Notes under the pieces: model-generated | Told to the model about the DNA's origin: nothing | Seen by the model: the letters and a program-made list of their open reading frames with translations, nothing else | The model's database searches: none | Assembly: GCA_902776545.1 (NCBI GenBank) | Contig: CACYQO010000055.1 | Span: 1-37,813 of the forward strand | Source: an uncultured Prevotellaceae bacterium | GTDB lineage: Bacteria > Bacteroidota > Bacteroidia > Bacteroidales > Bacteroidaceae | Direction: 5' to 3' | Length of the DNA stretch: 37,813 nucleotides | Translations under genes and position numbers: made by a program | Shown here: in pieces, positions 18,641 to 28,185 of the stretch | Layout: every line of letters begins with the position of its first letter | Position numbering within the stretch: position 1 is the first letter of the stretch

Positions 18641-19798
18641 TTACGAAAAGTAATTCTTAAACTTCTGGAAGATGGAATCGCGGGTCTGCTTGTCCCCCTT
18701 GAAATTATCACTGGCTCGGAATGCCTCGATGGCCTGCTTCTCCTCACGGGAGAGTGTTCTAGGCACGTAAACGCTGATGTTCACCACGAGGTCACCCTTG
18801 CCACTGCCATAGCCTTGTACGGCAGGCAGACCTTTGCCACGCAGACGGAGGGTTTTGCCAGGCTGGGTTCCGTTCTCAAGTTTTACTCTCAGTTTTGAGC
18901 CTTCGATGGTGGGAATCTCTATCTCACCACCCAGGGCTGCTGTGGGGAAGTCGAGCAACAGGTTGTAAATCAAGTCATTGCCATCACGGACGAAAGTCTC
19001 GTTGTCTTCCTCCTCGATGAACACCTGGATATCTCCGTTGATACCATTGTGCTTGCCAGCGTTACCCTTGCCAGGCACGTTGACAACCATTCCCTCAGCC
19101 ACACCGGCAGGGATATTGATCTCAACAACCTCTTCGCCTTTCTCAATACCTGTACCGCCACAGTGCTTACACTTGTTCTTAATCACCTGTCCCTCACCGT
19201 TACATGTCGGACAGACACTCTGCTGCTGCATCATGCCGAAGATGCTCTGGGTGGTGTGGGTGATGACGCCTTGACCATGACAGGTAGGACAGGTCTCCTT
19301 ACCGCTGCCTGCCTCGGCACCTGAGCCGCTGCAATGAGGGCAGGGGATATCCTTACGTACCTTGAACTTCTTCGTCACACCTTTGTTGATCTCTTCGAGT
19401 GTTAGCTTCACCTTCAGGCGCAGGTCACTGCCACGGTGCTGTTGTGGACGACGTGCGCCACCACCGAAGCCTCCGAAACCGTGACCTCCGAAGATGTCGC
19501 CGAACATCGAGAAGATGTCGTCCATGTTCATCGATGCACCTCCGAATCCGCTGAAGTCGAAGCCTCCCATGCCCGGACCGTTGAAACCGAACTGGTCGTA
19601 CTGCTGACGCGTCTTTGGATCGTGCAGCACGTTATAGGCCTCAGCGGCCTCCTTGAATTTCTCCTCTGCTTCCTTGTCACCCGGATTGCGGTCAGGGTGG
19701 TACTTGATGGCTATTTTGCGATATGCTTTCTTAATCTCGTCTTCCGAGGCGGTCTTCTCGACCCCAAGCACCTCGTAGTAGTCACGCTTTTGTGCCAT
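18641..19798 (-). CDS. dnaJ: chaperone DnaJ (Hsp40)
   Basis: Co-chaperone that delivers unfolded proteins to DnaK and stimulates its ATPase. 385 residues. The J domain (about 5-70) has [17 protein letters not shown] with the HPD tripeptide. A Gly/Phe-rich linker (about 75-130) follows. The zinc domain has four repeats: [24 protein letters not shown] and CKHCGGTG. The substrate-binding C-terminal domains then run to the end. It follows grpE; dnaK is not in the window. The 38-base spacer from grpE is made of heptad repeats. Confidence 0.98.
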   Translation of the reverse strand: MAQKRDYYEVLGVEKTASEDEIKKAYRKIAIKYHPDRNPGDKEAEEKFKEAAEAYNVLHDPKTRQQYDQFGFNGPGMGGFDFSGFGGASMNMDDIFSMFGDIFGGHGFGGFGGGARRPQQHRGSDLRLKVKLTLEEINKGVTKKFKVRKDIPCPHCSGSGAEAGSGKETCPTCHGQGVITHTTQSIFGMMQQQSVCPTCNGEGQVIKNKCKHCGGTGIEKGEEVVEINIPAGVAEGMVVNVPGKGNAGKHNGINGDIQVFIEEEDNETFVRDGNDLIYNLLLDFPTAALGGEIEIPTIEGSKLRVKLENGTQPGKTLRLRGKGLPAVQGYGSGKGDLVVNISVYVPRTLSREEKQAIEAFRASDNFKGDKQTRDSIFQKFKNYFS

Positions 19799-19806
19799 TG
19801 TGTATA

Positions 19807-19833
19807 TTTACGATTTACAAATTTACGATTTAC
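19807..19833 (-). repeat. GTAAATC heptad-type repeat, grpE-dnaJ spacer
   Basis: Degenerate GTAAATC units on the sense strand of dnaJ fill the spacer and run into the grpE stop codon. Confidence 0.8.
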
Positions 19834-19836
19834 TAT

Positions 19837-20418
19837 TTACTGGCCGACTGCTACTTTTGCGTGGCGGATCACTTTGTCGTTTAGCTTGTATCCCTGTTGC
19901 AGACAGTCGATCACCTTTCCTTTCTTGTCATCACCCATACCGGGCACCATAGCCACGGCTTCATGAAGGTCGGTGTCAAAGTCGGCATTCTCAGTGTCTA
20001 TCTTGCTGACACCCTGTGATTCGAGTGTTTTCATGAATTTCTGGTGAATCAATGTCATTCCCTCACGGAGCACCTCGGGATCGTCGGTCTTCGCACCGTT
20101 CTCGATGGCACGCTCCATATCGTCGAGGACGGGCAGAATGGATGTTATGAATTTCTCGCCGCCGTTCAGAATCAGCTCTGCGCGCTCCTTCAGGGTACGC
20201 TTACGATAGTTCTCAAACTCTGCCACTTTGTAAAGCAGTTGGTTTTTCAACTCAGCGATTTCTGCCTGAGCCTTCTCCAACGGGTCTTGTTCTTCTGAGT
20301 TTTCTGAGTCCTCTGATTTTTCTGAATTTTCTGAAACTTCTGCCTCTTTGTCAGTTTCTTCAACGGGAGTCTCGTTCAGTGTCTCCTCGTCTTCGATGTT
20401 GATATCTTTTTCTGTCAT
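19837..20418 (-). CDS. grpE: nucleotide exchange factor GrpE
   Basis: Releases ADP from DnaK. 193 residues. The N-terminal 50 are highly acidic with Glu/Ser repeats. A long coiled-coil helix follows (about 50-95, including KNQLLYKVAEFENYRKRT). The C-terminal beta domain has ETHE-like features: NADFDTDLHEAVAMVPG, DKKGKVIDCLQQGYKLND and VIRHAKVAVG. It starts 12 bases after the stop of the ABC-F gene and precedes dnaJ. Confidence 0.97.
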   Translation of the reverse strand: MTEKDINIEDEETLNETPVEETDKEAEVSENSEKSEDSENSEEQDPLEKAQAEIAELKNQLLYKVAEFENYRKRTLKERAELILNGGEKFITSILPVLDDMERAIENGAKTDDPEVLREGMTLIHQKFMKTLESQGVSKIDTENADFDTDLHEAVAMVPGMGDDKKGKVIDCLQQGYKLNDKVIRHAKVAVGQ

Positions 20419-20430
20419 AATTGCGTTAAT

Positions 20431-22041
<1,611 letters not shown>

Positions 22042-22056
22042 TTATAATATGGGCTG

Positions 22057-22088
22057 CAAAGGTACGAATATTTTTTGAATTAGCCAAA
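22057..22088 (-). promoter_or_regulatory. promoter of the ABC-F gene
   Basis: The minus strand has TTTG (22085-22088), 20 bases, then TACCTTTG (22057-22064): an exact match to the Bacteroidetes -33/-7 consensus, 37 bases before the ATG. Confidence 0.85.
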
Positions 22089-22102
22089 TTTTCGCAGGAA
22101 AT

Positions 22103-23173
22103 CTATAACATTCCCTTCGTTGAGGGCAGTTCGTAGTGATAGATATCGCGTCTGACAGCCATCTTCAGCGAGCGTGCCAGAGCCTTGAAGATGCCTTCAA
22201 TCTTATGGTGCTCGTTCTCACCCTCGGCCTTGATGTTCAGGTTCATCTTCGAAGCATCGCTGAGACTCTTGAAGAAATGTAAGAACATTTCGGTTGGCAT
22301 CTCACCGATTTTCTCGCGCTTGAACGTTGTGTCCCATACCAGCCAGGGACGGCCTCCGAAGTCGAGGGCTACGCTGCAAAGACAGTCGTCCATAGGTAGG
22401 CAATACCCATAGCGTTCGATGCCGCGTTTGTTACCCAAAGCTGTGAGGATACACTCTCCCAAGGCGATGGCGGTGTCTTCAATCGTATGGTGCTCGTCCA
22501 CTTCGAGATCGCCTTTGGTGTGGATCATGAGATCCATCATGCCGTGCTTGCCGATCTGTTCCAGCATGTGGTCAAAGAAGCCCAGACCTGTATGGATGTC
22601 GCACTTGCCAGTACCGTCGAGGTTCACCTTGATATGAATATCTGTCTCCTTCGTTTTGCGGCTGACCTCTGCGATGCGTTCACCAGCAAAGAGTAGCTCT
22701 GCAATCTTATTCCACGACATTCCATCGTCGCTCAATATCAGTGATTTGCAGCCGATGTTTCGAGCAAAGCTTCTATCTGTCTCGCGATCACCAATCACAT
22801 ACGAATTGGCGATATCATACTCTGGATCGTTAATGTATTTCTCCACCATGCCAGTGTTTGGCTTGCGCGTAGGAGCATTGTCCTCAGGGAAGTGGGGGTC
22901 TATGAGAATGTCATCGAAGGTAATGCCTTCGCCGGCGAGTGTCTGGAGAATGAAATTCTGAACAGGCCAGAAGGTGTCCTCAGGAAAAGCGTCCGTTCCA
23001 AGTCCGTCCTGATTGCTGACCATGACGAACTCAAAGTCGAGTTTCTCGCGGATGAAGGTGAGGTTGCGGAATACGCCCGGCACAAACTTCAGTTTCTCAA
23101 AAGCGTCAATCTGCTCGTCGGCAGGTTCCTCGATGAGAGTGCCGTCGCGGTCGATGAAGAGTATTCTTTTCAT
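22103..23173 (-). CDS. hisB: bifunctional histidinol-phosphatase / imidazoleglycerol-phosphate dehydratase
   Basis: Two steps of histidine synthesis in one cytosolic protein of 356 residues. The N-terminal HAD phosphatase (about 1-165) has the nucleophile motif FIDRDGTL and [13 protein letters not shown]. The C-terminal dehydratase (about 170-356) has the metal-binding motifs [32 protein letters not shown] and [20 protein letters not shown]. In E. coli the HAD part carries a four-ligand zinc site with three Cys; here that stretch is [14 protein letters not shown] without Cys. I recall similar sequences from other Bacteroidales. The ATG overlaps the stop codon of the upstream gene as ATGA. Confidence 0.96.
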   Translation of the reverse strand: MKRILFIDRDGTLIEEPADEQIDAFEKLKFVPGVFRNLTFIREKLDFEFVMVSNQDGLGTDAFPEDTFWPVQNFILQTLAGEGITFDDILIDPHFPEDNAPTRKPNTGMVEKYINDPEYDIANSYVIGDRETDRSFARNIGCKSLILSDDGMSWNKIAELLFAGERIAEVSRKTKETDIHIKVNLDGTGKCDIHTGLGFFDHMLEQIGKHGMMDLMIHTKGDLEVDEHHTIEDTAIALGECILTALGNKRGIERYGYCLPMDDCLCSVALDFGGRPWLVWDTTFKREKIGEMPTEMFLHFFKSLSDASKMNLNIKAEGENEHHKIEGIFKALARSLKMAVRRDIYHYELPSTKGML

Positions 23174-24045
23174 AATGCTTCTTTGTTAAATTTATTCTTC
23201 TCCTGCTCGTGGGCCTCAATGGAACCATACATATAGTACATGGGGAACAGAAAGGACAGCATGATGTAGGCCTGGATAAAACCTATCAGCAGGAACACCA
23301 GTGCCGAAAGCCAGCCGATATACGACGGCATGTTATAGGGGTCGCCATACATGACACCCATGTTCGCCTCATTGCCAGCCAGTGAAAGGATGATGGCAGG
23401 AAACGATGTGAAGACATAGCATACACAGCCGATGAGGGAGGTCATGAACACCACGAGGAAGATGAATCCCCAACGGCGCAGGCCCTTGCCGTAGTGTCCG
23501 AAGAGGTTATTCCAATAGCCTGTGCCGTCTGTCAGCACATAGCGCATGTTCGTATAGGTCATGGGCAAGATGAGCACAAACGCCAGCAGCGAGATAAGTG
23601 CGATGGTGCCTAAGGCCGTGTACAAGGAGAGATTGTCGATGAGCATAATGCTTGCGAAACCGATGAGACTGCCTATGACAATGTAGATGACGAGCATACA
23701 GAGCCAGGCCTTCAGTGTCCGGACGAAGATATGCGTGTCGAAACTATACCAGTGGGCTGCCCAGCCAATGGCACCCGTCTGCTGATGCTGTTTCAATGCA
23801 GAGAAACCATATGACAGGAACAGGGCGTCAATAAGCATCGTCACAGGCAGGGCGATGAGCACCCATTCCGGACGGACTATCATCATCGTGCCTCCCACAC
23901 TTACCAGGGCGGCAAAGACGATGGCTGCCAGCCACGAGGCGCGGAAGATGCGCTTGAAGTTTGACATATACAGACGGTAACCGGCACTGATACAGGCACG
24001 GCTACTGCGGTCTTTCAGAAGGATGTCTTCCTTATCTTTTTCCAT
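23170..24045 (-). CDS. unknown polytopic membrane protein
   Basis: 291 residues, family not recognised. From [15 protein letters not shown], about 50 polar residues precede at least six hydrophobic segments (for example [75 protein letters not shown]). The C-terminus is polar and charged. The open frame extends to 24105, but those 20 residues translate the promoter and a heptad repeat, so the ATG at 24045 is chosen. Its stop codon overlaps the hisB start (ATGA), so the two are translationally coupled, although no functional link is evident. Confidence 0.75.
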   Translation of the reverse strand: MEKDKEDILLKDRSSRACISAGYRLYMSNFKRIFRASWLAAIVFAALVSVGGTMMIVRPEWVLIALPVTMLIDALFLSYGFSALKQHQQTGAIGWAAHWYSFDTHIFVRTLKAWLCMLVIYIVIGSLIGFASIMLIDNLSLYTALGTIALISLLAFVLILPMTYTNMRYVLTDGTGYWNNLFGHYGKGLRRWGFIFLVVFMTSLIGCVCYVFTSFPAIILSLAGNEANMGVMYGDPYNMPSYIGWLSALVFLLIGFIQAYIMLSFLFPMYYMYGSIEAHEQEKNKFNKEAL

Positions 24046-24066
24046 TTGCTTGCTGTTTTTTGCGTG

Positions 24067-24074
24067 CAAAGTTA
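24067..24074 (-). promoter_or_regulatory. -7 box of the membrane protein-hisB unit
   Basis: Minus-strand TAACTTTG, an exact TAnnTTTG match, 22 bases before the chosen ATG at 24045. It excludes the upstream in-frame ATG. Confidence 0.75.
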
Positions 24075-24081
24075 CAATTTT

Positions 24082-24113
24082 CATTGAACATTGAACATTG
24101 AACATTGAACATT
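24082..24113. repeat. 7-bp tandem repeat, four and a half copies
   Basis: CATTGAA is repeated four times without mismatch, followed by CATT. It lies directly upstream of the -7 box at 24067, in the -15 to -45 region of that promoter. Copy number could vary between strains. Confidence 0.9.
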
Positions 24114-24156
24114 TTCAAGCCGTTTTAGTATTATTAACTTACTCTACCGCAAGAAA

Positions 24157-24186
24157 ATCGTAAATTGTAAATCGTAAATCGTAAAT
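24157..24186 (+). repeat. ATCGTAA heptad tandem repeat
   Basis: Four contiguous 7-base units, one with C to T, directly upstream of the -7 box of the oxidoreductase gene. Confidence 0.88.
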
Positions 24187-24192
24187 AATCAT

Positions 24193-24200
24193 TAACTTTG
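24193..24200 (+). promoter_or_regulatory. -7 box of the oxidoreductase gene
   Basis: TAACTTTG, exact TAnnTTTG match, 29 bases before the ATG at 24230. No good -33 box is seen; that position falls in the heptad repeat. Confidence 0.75.
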
Positions 24201-24229
24201 CACCCAAATAAGTATATGGTAACGCACAC

Positions 24230-25222
24230 ATGAAGTTATTACAATGGGGATTCATAGGTTGCGGTGATGTGACGGAACGCAAAAGCGGACCCGCTTTCAG
24301 CGAAGTGGAGGGGTCCAGTGTCGTGGCTGTGATGAGCCGCACGGAACAGCATGCCCGTACCTATGCCGTCACTCACGGCATCAAGAAGTGGTACACCGAT
24401 GCACAGGAACTCATCGACGATCCAGATGTGAACGCCATCTATATCGCCACGCCGCCCTCGAGCCACGCCACGTACGCCATTATGGCGATGAAGGCTGGCA
24501 AACCCGTCTATGTGGAGAAACCCCTGGCGGCGAGTTACGACGACTGTGCCCGCATCAACCGCATCTCGGAACAGACAGGCGTTCCCTGTTTTGTGGCCTA
24601 CTACCGCCGTTACCTGCCTTATTTCCAGAAGGTGAAGGAGATCGTGAAGAGTGGTAGGATAGGGAAAATCCTGAATGTGCAGATACGCTATACCGAACCC
24701 CTGCGTACGGCTGATGCCAATGCTATTGCGAACCATCAGCCCCTTCCTTGGCGCCTGCAGCCGGAGATTGCCGGAGGTGGTTACTTCTACGATATGGCTC
24801 CTCATCAGCTTGACCTCTTGCAGGACATGTTCGGGGTGATTCTTGAGGCGCGGGGCATCTGTGCCAATCGTGGTGGATACTACGATGCAGAGGACTCTGT
24901 GAGTGCCTGTTTCTGCTTTGAGAACGGTCTGCCTGGCTCTGGCTCGTGGTGCTATGTGGCCCATGAGAGTGCGCGAGAGGACTGTATTGAGATTATCGGC
25001 ACGGAGGGTCAGGTCAGCTTCTCCGTCTTCGACTACAACCCCATCCGTCTACAGACCAGCGACGGCGATGAGAACATTATGGTACCCAATCCGCCCTATG
25101 TGCAGTATCCGTTGATTAAGAACGTGATTGAGCACTTGCAGGGACTGTCTGTCTGTACATGTACCAGCAACTCTGCCACGCCTGTGAACTGGGCAATGGA
25201 CAGGATTCTTGGAAAGTTCTAA
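24230..25222 (+). CDS. Gfo/Idh/MocA-family NAD(P)-dependent oxidoreductase
   Basis: Cytosolic sugar or cyclitol dehydrogenase-like protein of 330 residues; the substrate cannot be told. The N-terminal Rossmann domain has WGFIGCGDVTERKSGPA (binding loop GCGDV), YIATPPSSHATYAIMAMKAG and the family motif VYVEKPLA with the conserved Lys. The C-terminal alpha/beta domain has VAYYRRYLPYF, GGGYFYDMAPHQLDLL and IEIIGTEGQVSFSVFDYNP. The HQLDLL His fits the conserved catalytic His. The gene is followed by a DUF1460 gene after 33 bases. Confidence 0.92.
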   Translation: MKLLQWGFIGCGDVTERKSGPAFSEVEGSSVVAVMSRTEQHARTYAVTHGIKKWYTDAQELIDDPDVNAIYIATPPSSHATYAIMAMKAGKPVYVEKPLAASYDDCARINRISEQTGVPCFVAYYRRYLPYFQKVKEIVKSGRIGKILNVQIRYTEPLRTADANAIANHQPLPWRLQPEIAGGGYFYDMAPHQLDLLQDMFGVILEARGICANRGGYYDAEDSVSACFCFENGLPGSGSWCYVAHESAREDCIEIIGTEGQVSFSVFDYNPIRLQTSDGDENIMVPNPPYVQYPLIKNVIEHLQGLSVCTCTSNSATPVNWAMDRILGKF

Positions 25223-25255
25223 AATTATAAAATTTAAAATTAAAAAATTGAAGAA

Positions 25256-26125
25256 TTGAAAAGGTGTTTGACGATAATGATAGGTGTGTGCCTGGCGCTG
25301 ACGATGATGGCGCAAGGCCGTCAATTCGATGCAGCGACTGCAGATAGCATCAAGATCTGCACCCTGCTCAAGAATGCCCGCCAGCAGCCTGCCGATGCCA
25401 ATCTTCCACTGTTCTTCGCCCGTGGATTCTTAGGCAAGCCCTACGTAGCTCATACCTTGGAGGTAGGCGACAAGGAACGGCTGGTGGTGAACACCCGCGA
25501 GTTGGACTGCACGACACTTGTTGAGACGGTGACTGCCCTCACGAAGTGCGCCTATCAGAAGAAATACACCTATGCCGCCTATCGTGCTGCCCTTCAGGCC
25601 ATGCGCTATCGCAACGGCAAGATCGACAACTATACGAGTCGCATTCATTACTTCACAGAGTGGATCACTGAAAACTCCAAGACGGGCCTCGTGACAGAGA
25701 TCCAGCAGCCTAATCCGCCGTTCACTTCTGTTCAGACGGTCAAGGTCAACTATATGAGTCAGCACCCGCAAAGCTACAAGGCCCTGAAGGCGCATCCCGA
25801 ATACGTGCCTGAAATCCGACGGATGGAGCAGCGCGTGTCTGGTCAGCAGTTCCGTTATATCCCCAAGGCGAGGGTAGGACGGAGTGACGAGTTGCGCAAG
25901 GCCGTGAAAGACGGCGACATCATCGCTATCACCTGCAACAAAGCGGGTCTCGACATCGCTCATCTGGGCTTCGCCGTCTGGAAGAACGGCAACTTGCATC
26001 TGCTCAACGCCTCACAGCTTCACAAGCAGGTGATTGAGGAACCGATGACACTTTGGCAGTATCTCCGCCAGCATCCCTCACACACCGGCATCCGCATCAT
26101 CCGTATCAATCCGCCTCTCAAATAA
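25256..26125 (+). CDS. DUF1460 protein, NlpC/P60-like amidase fold, secreted
   Basis: 289 residues; matches the DUF1460 (N-acetylmuramoyl-L-alanine amidase-like) pattern known from Bacteroides, probably acting on cell-wall peptides outside the cytoplasm. The candidate catalytic Cys is C85 in RELDCTTLVET and the candidate His is H236 in GLDIAHLGFAVW. The start is a TTG: it gives MKRCLTIMIGVCLALTMMAQ, a complete signal peptide with a charged N-terminus, whereas the next ATG (25277) would remove the basic residues. The N-terminus lies in an AT-rich spacer, with no separate promoter seen, so it is probably cotranscribed with the oxidoreductase. Confidence 0.85.
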   Translation: MKRCLTIMIGVCLALTMMAQGRQFDAATADSIKICTLLKNARQQPADANLPLFFARGFLGKPYVAHTLEVGDKERLVVNTRELDCTTLVETVTALTKCAYQKKYTYAAYRAALQAMRYRNGKIDNYTSRIHYFTEWITENSKTGLVTEIQQPNPPFTSVQTVKVNYMSQHPQSYKALKAHPEYVPEIRRMEQRVSGQQFRYIPKARVGRSDELRKAVKDGDIIAITCNKAGLDIAHLGFAVWKNGNLHLLNASQLHKQVIEEPMTLWQYLRQHPSHTGIRIIRINPPLK

Positions 26126-26127
26126 AA

Positions 26128-26149
26128 CGTAAATCAGTAAATCGTAAAT
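26128..26149 (+). repeat. GTAAATC heptad-type repeat before the DUF1232 gene
   Basis: Three units in 22 bases on the sense strand, ending 8 bases before the ATG at 26158. Confidence 0.75.
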
Positions 26150-26157
26150 AAGACAAT

Positions 26158-26556
26158 ATGAATATGGAATTACCCGATTTTATGAAGTACTCCAACAAGT
26201 TCACGCAGAAGGACTTCGTTGAAAAGATTTCACGCATCGCCAAGCGTGCTGGTTCCAAACTCGTCTATGCCGCGCTCATCCTCTATTATACACTCCAGAG
26301 CGATAAAGTGAGCAAGGCCGACAAGGCCATCATCATCGGTGCCTTAGGCTATATGATCAGTCCCCTCGACGTCATCCCCGATGCCATCCCTATCGCCGGA
26401 CTGACCGACGACCTCGCTGTTCTGCTCTATGTGCTGAAGAAGGTGTGGACAGGTATCGACCCTGAAATCATCGCCAAGGCCCGCGAACGGCTCTCGAAAT
26501 GGTTCGACGAGGAGGAGATCGATGAGATCCAGCACCTCTTCGATGAGGAAGAATAA
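26158..26556 (+). CDS. YkvA-like DUF1232 protein
   Basis: 132 residues. The central DUF1232 segment is clear: KADKAIIIGALGYMISPLDV followed by IPDAIPIAGLTDDLAVLLYV, with the invariant SPLDxIPD. One or two hydrophobic helices could associate with the membrane. The N-terminus is basic and the C-terminus acidic (FDEEEIDEIQHLFDEEE). The function of the family is not established. It is the last gene of the three-gene plus-strand run and is followed by a terminator. Confidence 0.9.
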   Translation: MNMELPDFMKYSNKFTQKDFVEKISRIAKRAGSKLVYAALILYYTLQSDKVSKADKAIIIGALGYMISPLDVIPDAIPIAGLTDDLAVLLYVLKKVWTGIDPEIIAKARERLSKWFDEEEIDEIQHLFDEEE

Positions 26557-26565
26557 AGACACAAG

Positions 26566-26596
26566 AAACCCCCGCTCAACTTGAGTAGGGGTTCTT
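26566..26596. terminator. bidirectional terminator between DUF1232 gene and tRNA-Cys
   Basis: Stem pairs 26567-26572 with 26588-26593 (AACCCC/GGGGTT) and 26575-26579 with 26581-26585. A T-rich tail follows on each strand. It serves the plus-strand gene and the converging tRNA. Confidence 0.75.
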
Positions 26597-26606
26597 TCTT
26601 CTCAGA

Positions 26607-26677
26607 GGTGCCTGGCGGATTCGAACCGCCGTGGACGGTTTTGCAGACCGTAGACTAAGCCACTCATCCAAGGCACC
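26607..26677 (-). tRNA. tRNA-Cys (GCA)
   Basis: 71 bases. Acceptor GGTGCCT/AGGCACC, anticodon stem ACGGT/ACCGT with loop CTGCAAA (anticodon GCA), and T arm GGCGG-TTCGAAT-CCGCC. CCA is not encoded. Confidence 0.96.
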
Positions 26678-26749
26678 GTTAAGCGAGTAAAGAGCGAAGC
26701 TCGCATCAGTTCTTTCGAGCGAAGGTGGCTCGACCTAAGTCAAGGCACC

Positions 26750-26953
26750 TTATTCAGAATGCGGGTGCAAAGGTAATTCTTTTTCTCGACACTGCCAAAT
26801 GTTTTTCCGATTTTTTCGCTTCTTTGTGCATTTTTCCGCCAAAGTGCAGCCTCGACAGGCCTCATTTTCATCCGTCAGTGCCCGATAGATGCGCCATCCG
26901 GCATAGCCGACGCAGGCCGCCAATATCACCAAAACCGCACATATTTGCACCAT
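26750..26953 (-). CDS. small Cys-rich single-span membrane protein
   Basis: 67 residues from MVQICAVLVILAACVGYAGW: one N-terminal membrane helix (about 2-22), then an acidic turn and the cysteine motif ACRGCTLAEKC in a very basic tail. The pattern resembles the FeoB-associated Cys-rich membrane proteins, but no feoB is present and similarity is inferred by eye. The frame extends nine residues further upstream; MVQIC is preferred because the helix then begins at once. The 3' end overlaps the tRNA-Cys promoter. It is 38 bases after the lipid-kinase gene and probably cotranscribed. Confidence 0.6.
   Translation of the reverse strand: MVQICAVLVILAACVGYAGWRIYRALTDENEACRGCTLAEKCTKKRKNRKNIWQCREKELPLHPHSE
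26768..26775 (-). promoter_or_regulatory. -7 box of tRNA-Cys
   Basis: Minus-strand TACCTTTG, exact consensus, about 90 bases before the mature tRNA. It lies inside the 3' end of the small membrane protein gene. Confidence 0.65.
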
Positions 26954-26991
26954 ATCATATCTCTCACCTCTTCCACTCACCTCCGAATCCC

Positions 26992-28026
26992 CTACAGATT
27001 CTTCAGTTTCCGCAGCAGCACCTTGTTGATCACCTGGATGCGGTGCCCCTGGCGCTCGATGTCCTCGCGTACATTATTTATATTATTAAAGAAGTCGCTG
27101 AAGGCATTGAGTATGAAGTTGGGCTGTCCTGAATCTTCCACCATGTCAGGATCGGTGAGGATGCGGATGCCTGCGGGCTCGATATGCACGTCCACATCAG
27201 GATTGGTCATCACGGGGTCGCCGTCGTAGTGGATGGCGCCGGGCTCCTTGCGGTGGATGTGGAGGTGCTTCGTGCGGAAAGTCTTGATCTTCGAATTGCT
27301 GGGCAGCGTTTTCATAAACAGGTCTGAGGCGATCTTCGGGGCCTCGAGGGTGTCGAAAGGCTCCATGATGATCACGTCCATCTCGCCGTCCTTCATTGTG
27401 GCGCCTGGGGCGATGTAGGCGTTGTTGCCGTATTGCGAGGCATTGGCACAGGCAATGAGGAAAGCCTTGTAGCGGTGCTTGCCGTCGTCGCTCTCCACCT
27501 CATAGGTCTCGGGCTTGTATTTCAGACCTTCCTTCAGCACGTTTTCTACGTAAGTGATGGGTCCGCGCTTGCCGCTCTCCGCGAACTTCAGCGAGATGAA
27601 GGCGTCGAAACCCATGCCGCAGGTGCAGAAGAAGGGCAAGTCATTAATGACGCCGTAGTCGAAGGCCTCGATGTGGTTGGCGTTGATGATGTCGAGCGCC
27701 CGCTTCAGGTCCATGGGGATGCAGAGATGGCGTGCCAGTCCGTTGCCCGAGCCGCAGGGCATGATGCCGAGGGCGGTCTGGGAATGCGTCAGCGACCGCG
27801 CCACTTCGTTCACCGTGCCGTCGCCGCCGACAGCCACCACGATGTCCACCTGCCGCTCCACGCAGCCCCGGGCTATCTCCGTGGCGTGACCGGCATAACC
27901 CGTCAACTGGATTTCATAGTCATACAGTTCATGGTCCAGCCTCTTCTCGATGAGGTCGGGAATTTCCTCCTTCGAGTGGGTACCCGAAATCGGATTGATG
28001 ATGAAAACAATCTTTTTCTTATCCAT
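26992..28026 (-). CDS. diacylglycerol kinase-family lipid kinase
   Basis: 344 residues from MDKKKIVFIINPISG. The N-terminal catalytic domain has the phosphate-binding stretch IINPISGTHSK, the nucleotide motif VGGDGTVNEV (GGDG at 67-70) and IMPCGSGNGLARHL. The C-terminal beta domain has GALIHYDGDP-like features (AIHYDGDPVMTNP). The superfamily includes diacylglycerol, ceramide and sphingosine kinases. The divergent neighbour is serine palmitoyltransferase, so phosphorylation of a sphingoid lipid is an attractive but unproven idea. The ATG at 28026 is chosen because the one at 28038 lies inside the -7 box. Confidence 0.9.
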   Translation of the reverse strand: MDKKKIVFIINPISGTHSKEEIPDLIEKRLDHELYDYEIQLTGYAGHATEIARGCVERQVDIVVAVGGDGTVNEVARSLTHSQTALGIMPCGSGNGLARHLCIPMDLKRALDIINANHIEAFDYGVINDLPFFCTCGMGFDAFISLKFAESGKRGPITYVENVLKEGLKYKPETYEVESDDGKHRYKAFLIACANASQYGNNAYIAPGATMKDGEMDVIIMEPFDTLEAPKIASDLFMKTLPSNSKIKTFRTKHLHIHRKEPGAIHYDGDPVMTNPDVDVHIEPAGIRILTDPDMVEDSGQPNFILNAFSDFFNNINNVREDIERQGHRIQVINKVLLRKLKNL

Positions 28027-28035
28027 AATCTGTTG

Positions 28036-28065
28036 CAAAATTACGAAAAACGGTTAATAAAACAA
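28036..28065 (-). promoter_or_regulatory. promoter of the lipid kinase gene
   Basis: Minus-strand TTG (28063-28065), 19 bases, then TAATTTTG (28036-28043). The -7 box ends 9 bases before the ATG, leaving a leader of only a few bases. Confidence 0.75.
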
Positions 28066-28136
28066 CTAAATATGCAAGAAAAATAGAAAAATAGAACTTT
28101 TTTAAGAAAAACTTGCACGAATTGATAAAAATTGTG

Positions 28137-28144
28137 TAACTTTG
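28137..28144 (+). promoter_or_regulatory. -7 box of serine palmitoyltransferase gene
   Basis: TAACTTTG, exact consensus, with a TTG at 28113-28115 (21-base spacing) as a plausible -33 box. The leader is about 35 bases. Confidence 0.75.
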
Positions 28145-28185
28145 CACGCTGAAAGTAACAAAGACAAAGATTTACCTATTAAGGA

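Noticed and set aside
24157-24186. CRISPR array
   Set aside because: Units are 7 bp and contiguous with no spacers; no cas genes.
26740-26756. Second copy of CAAGGCACC near tRNA-Cys
   Set aside because: Only 9 bases match the tRNA 5' end and there is no element between the copies; likely chance.
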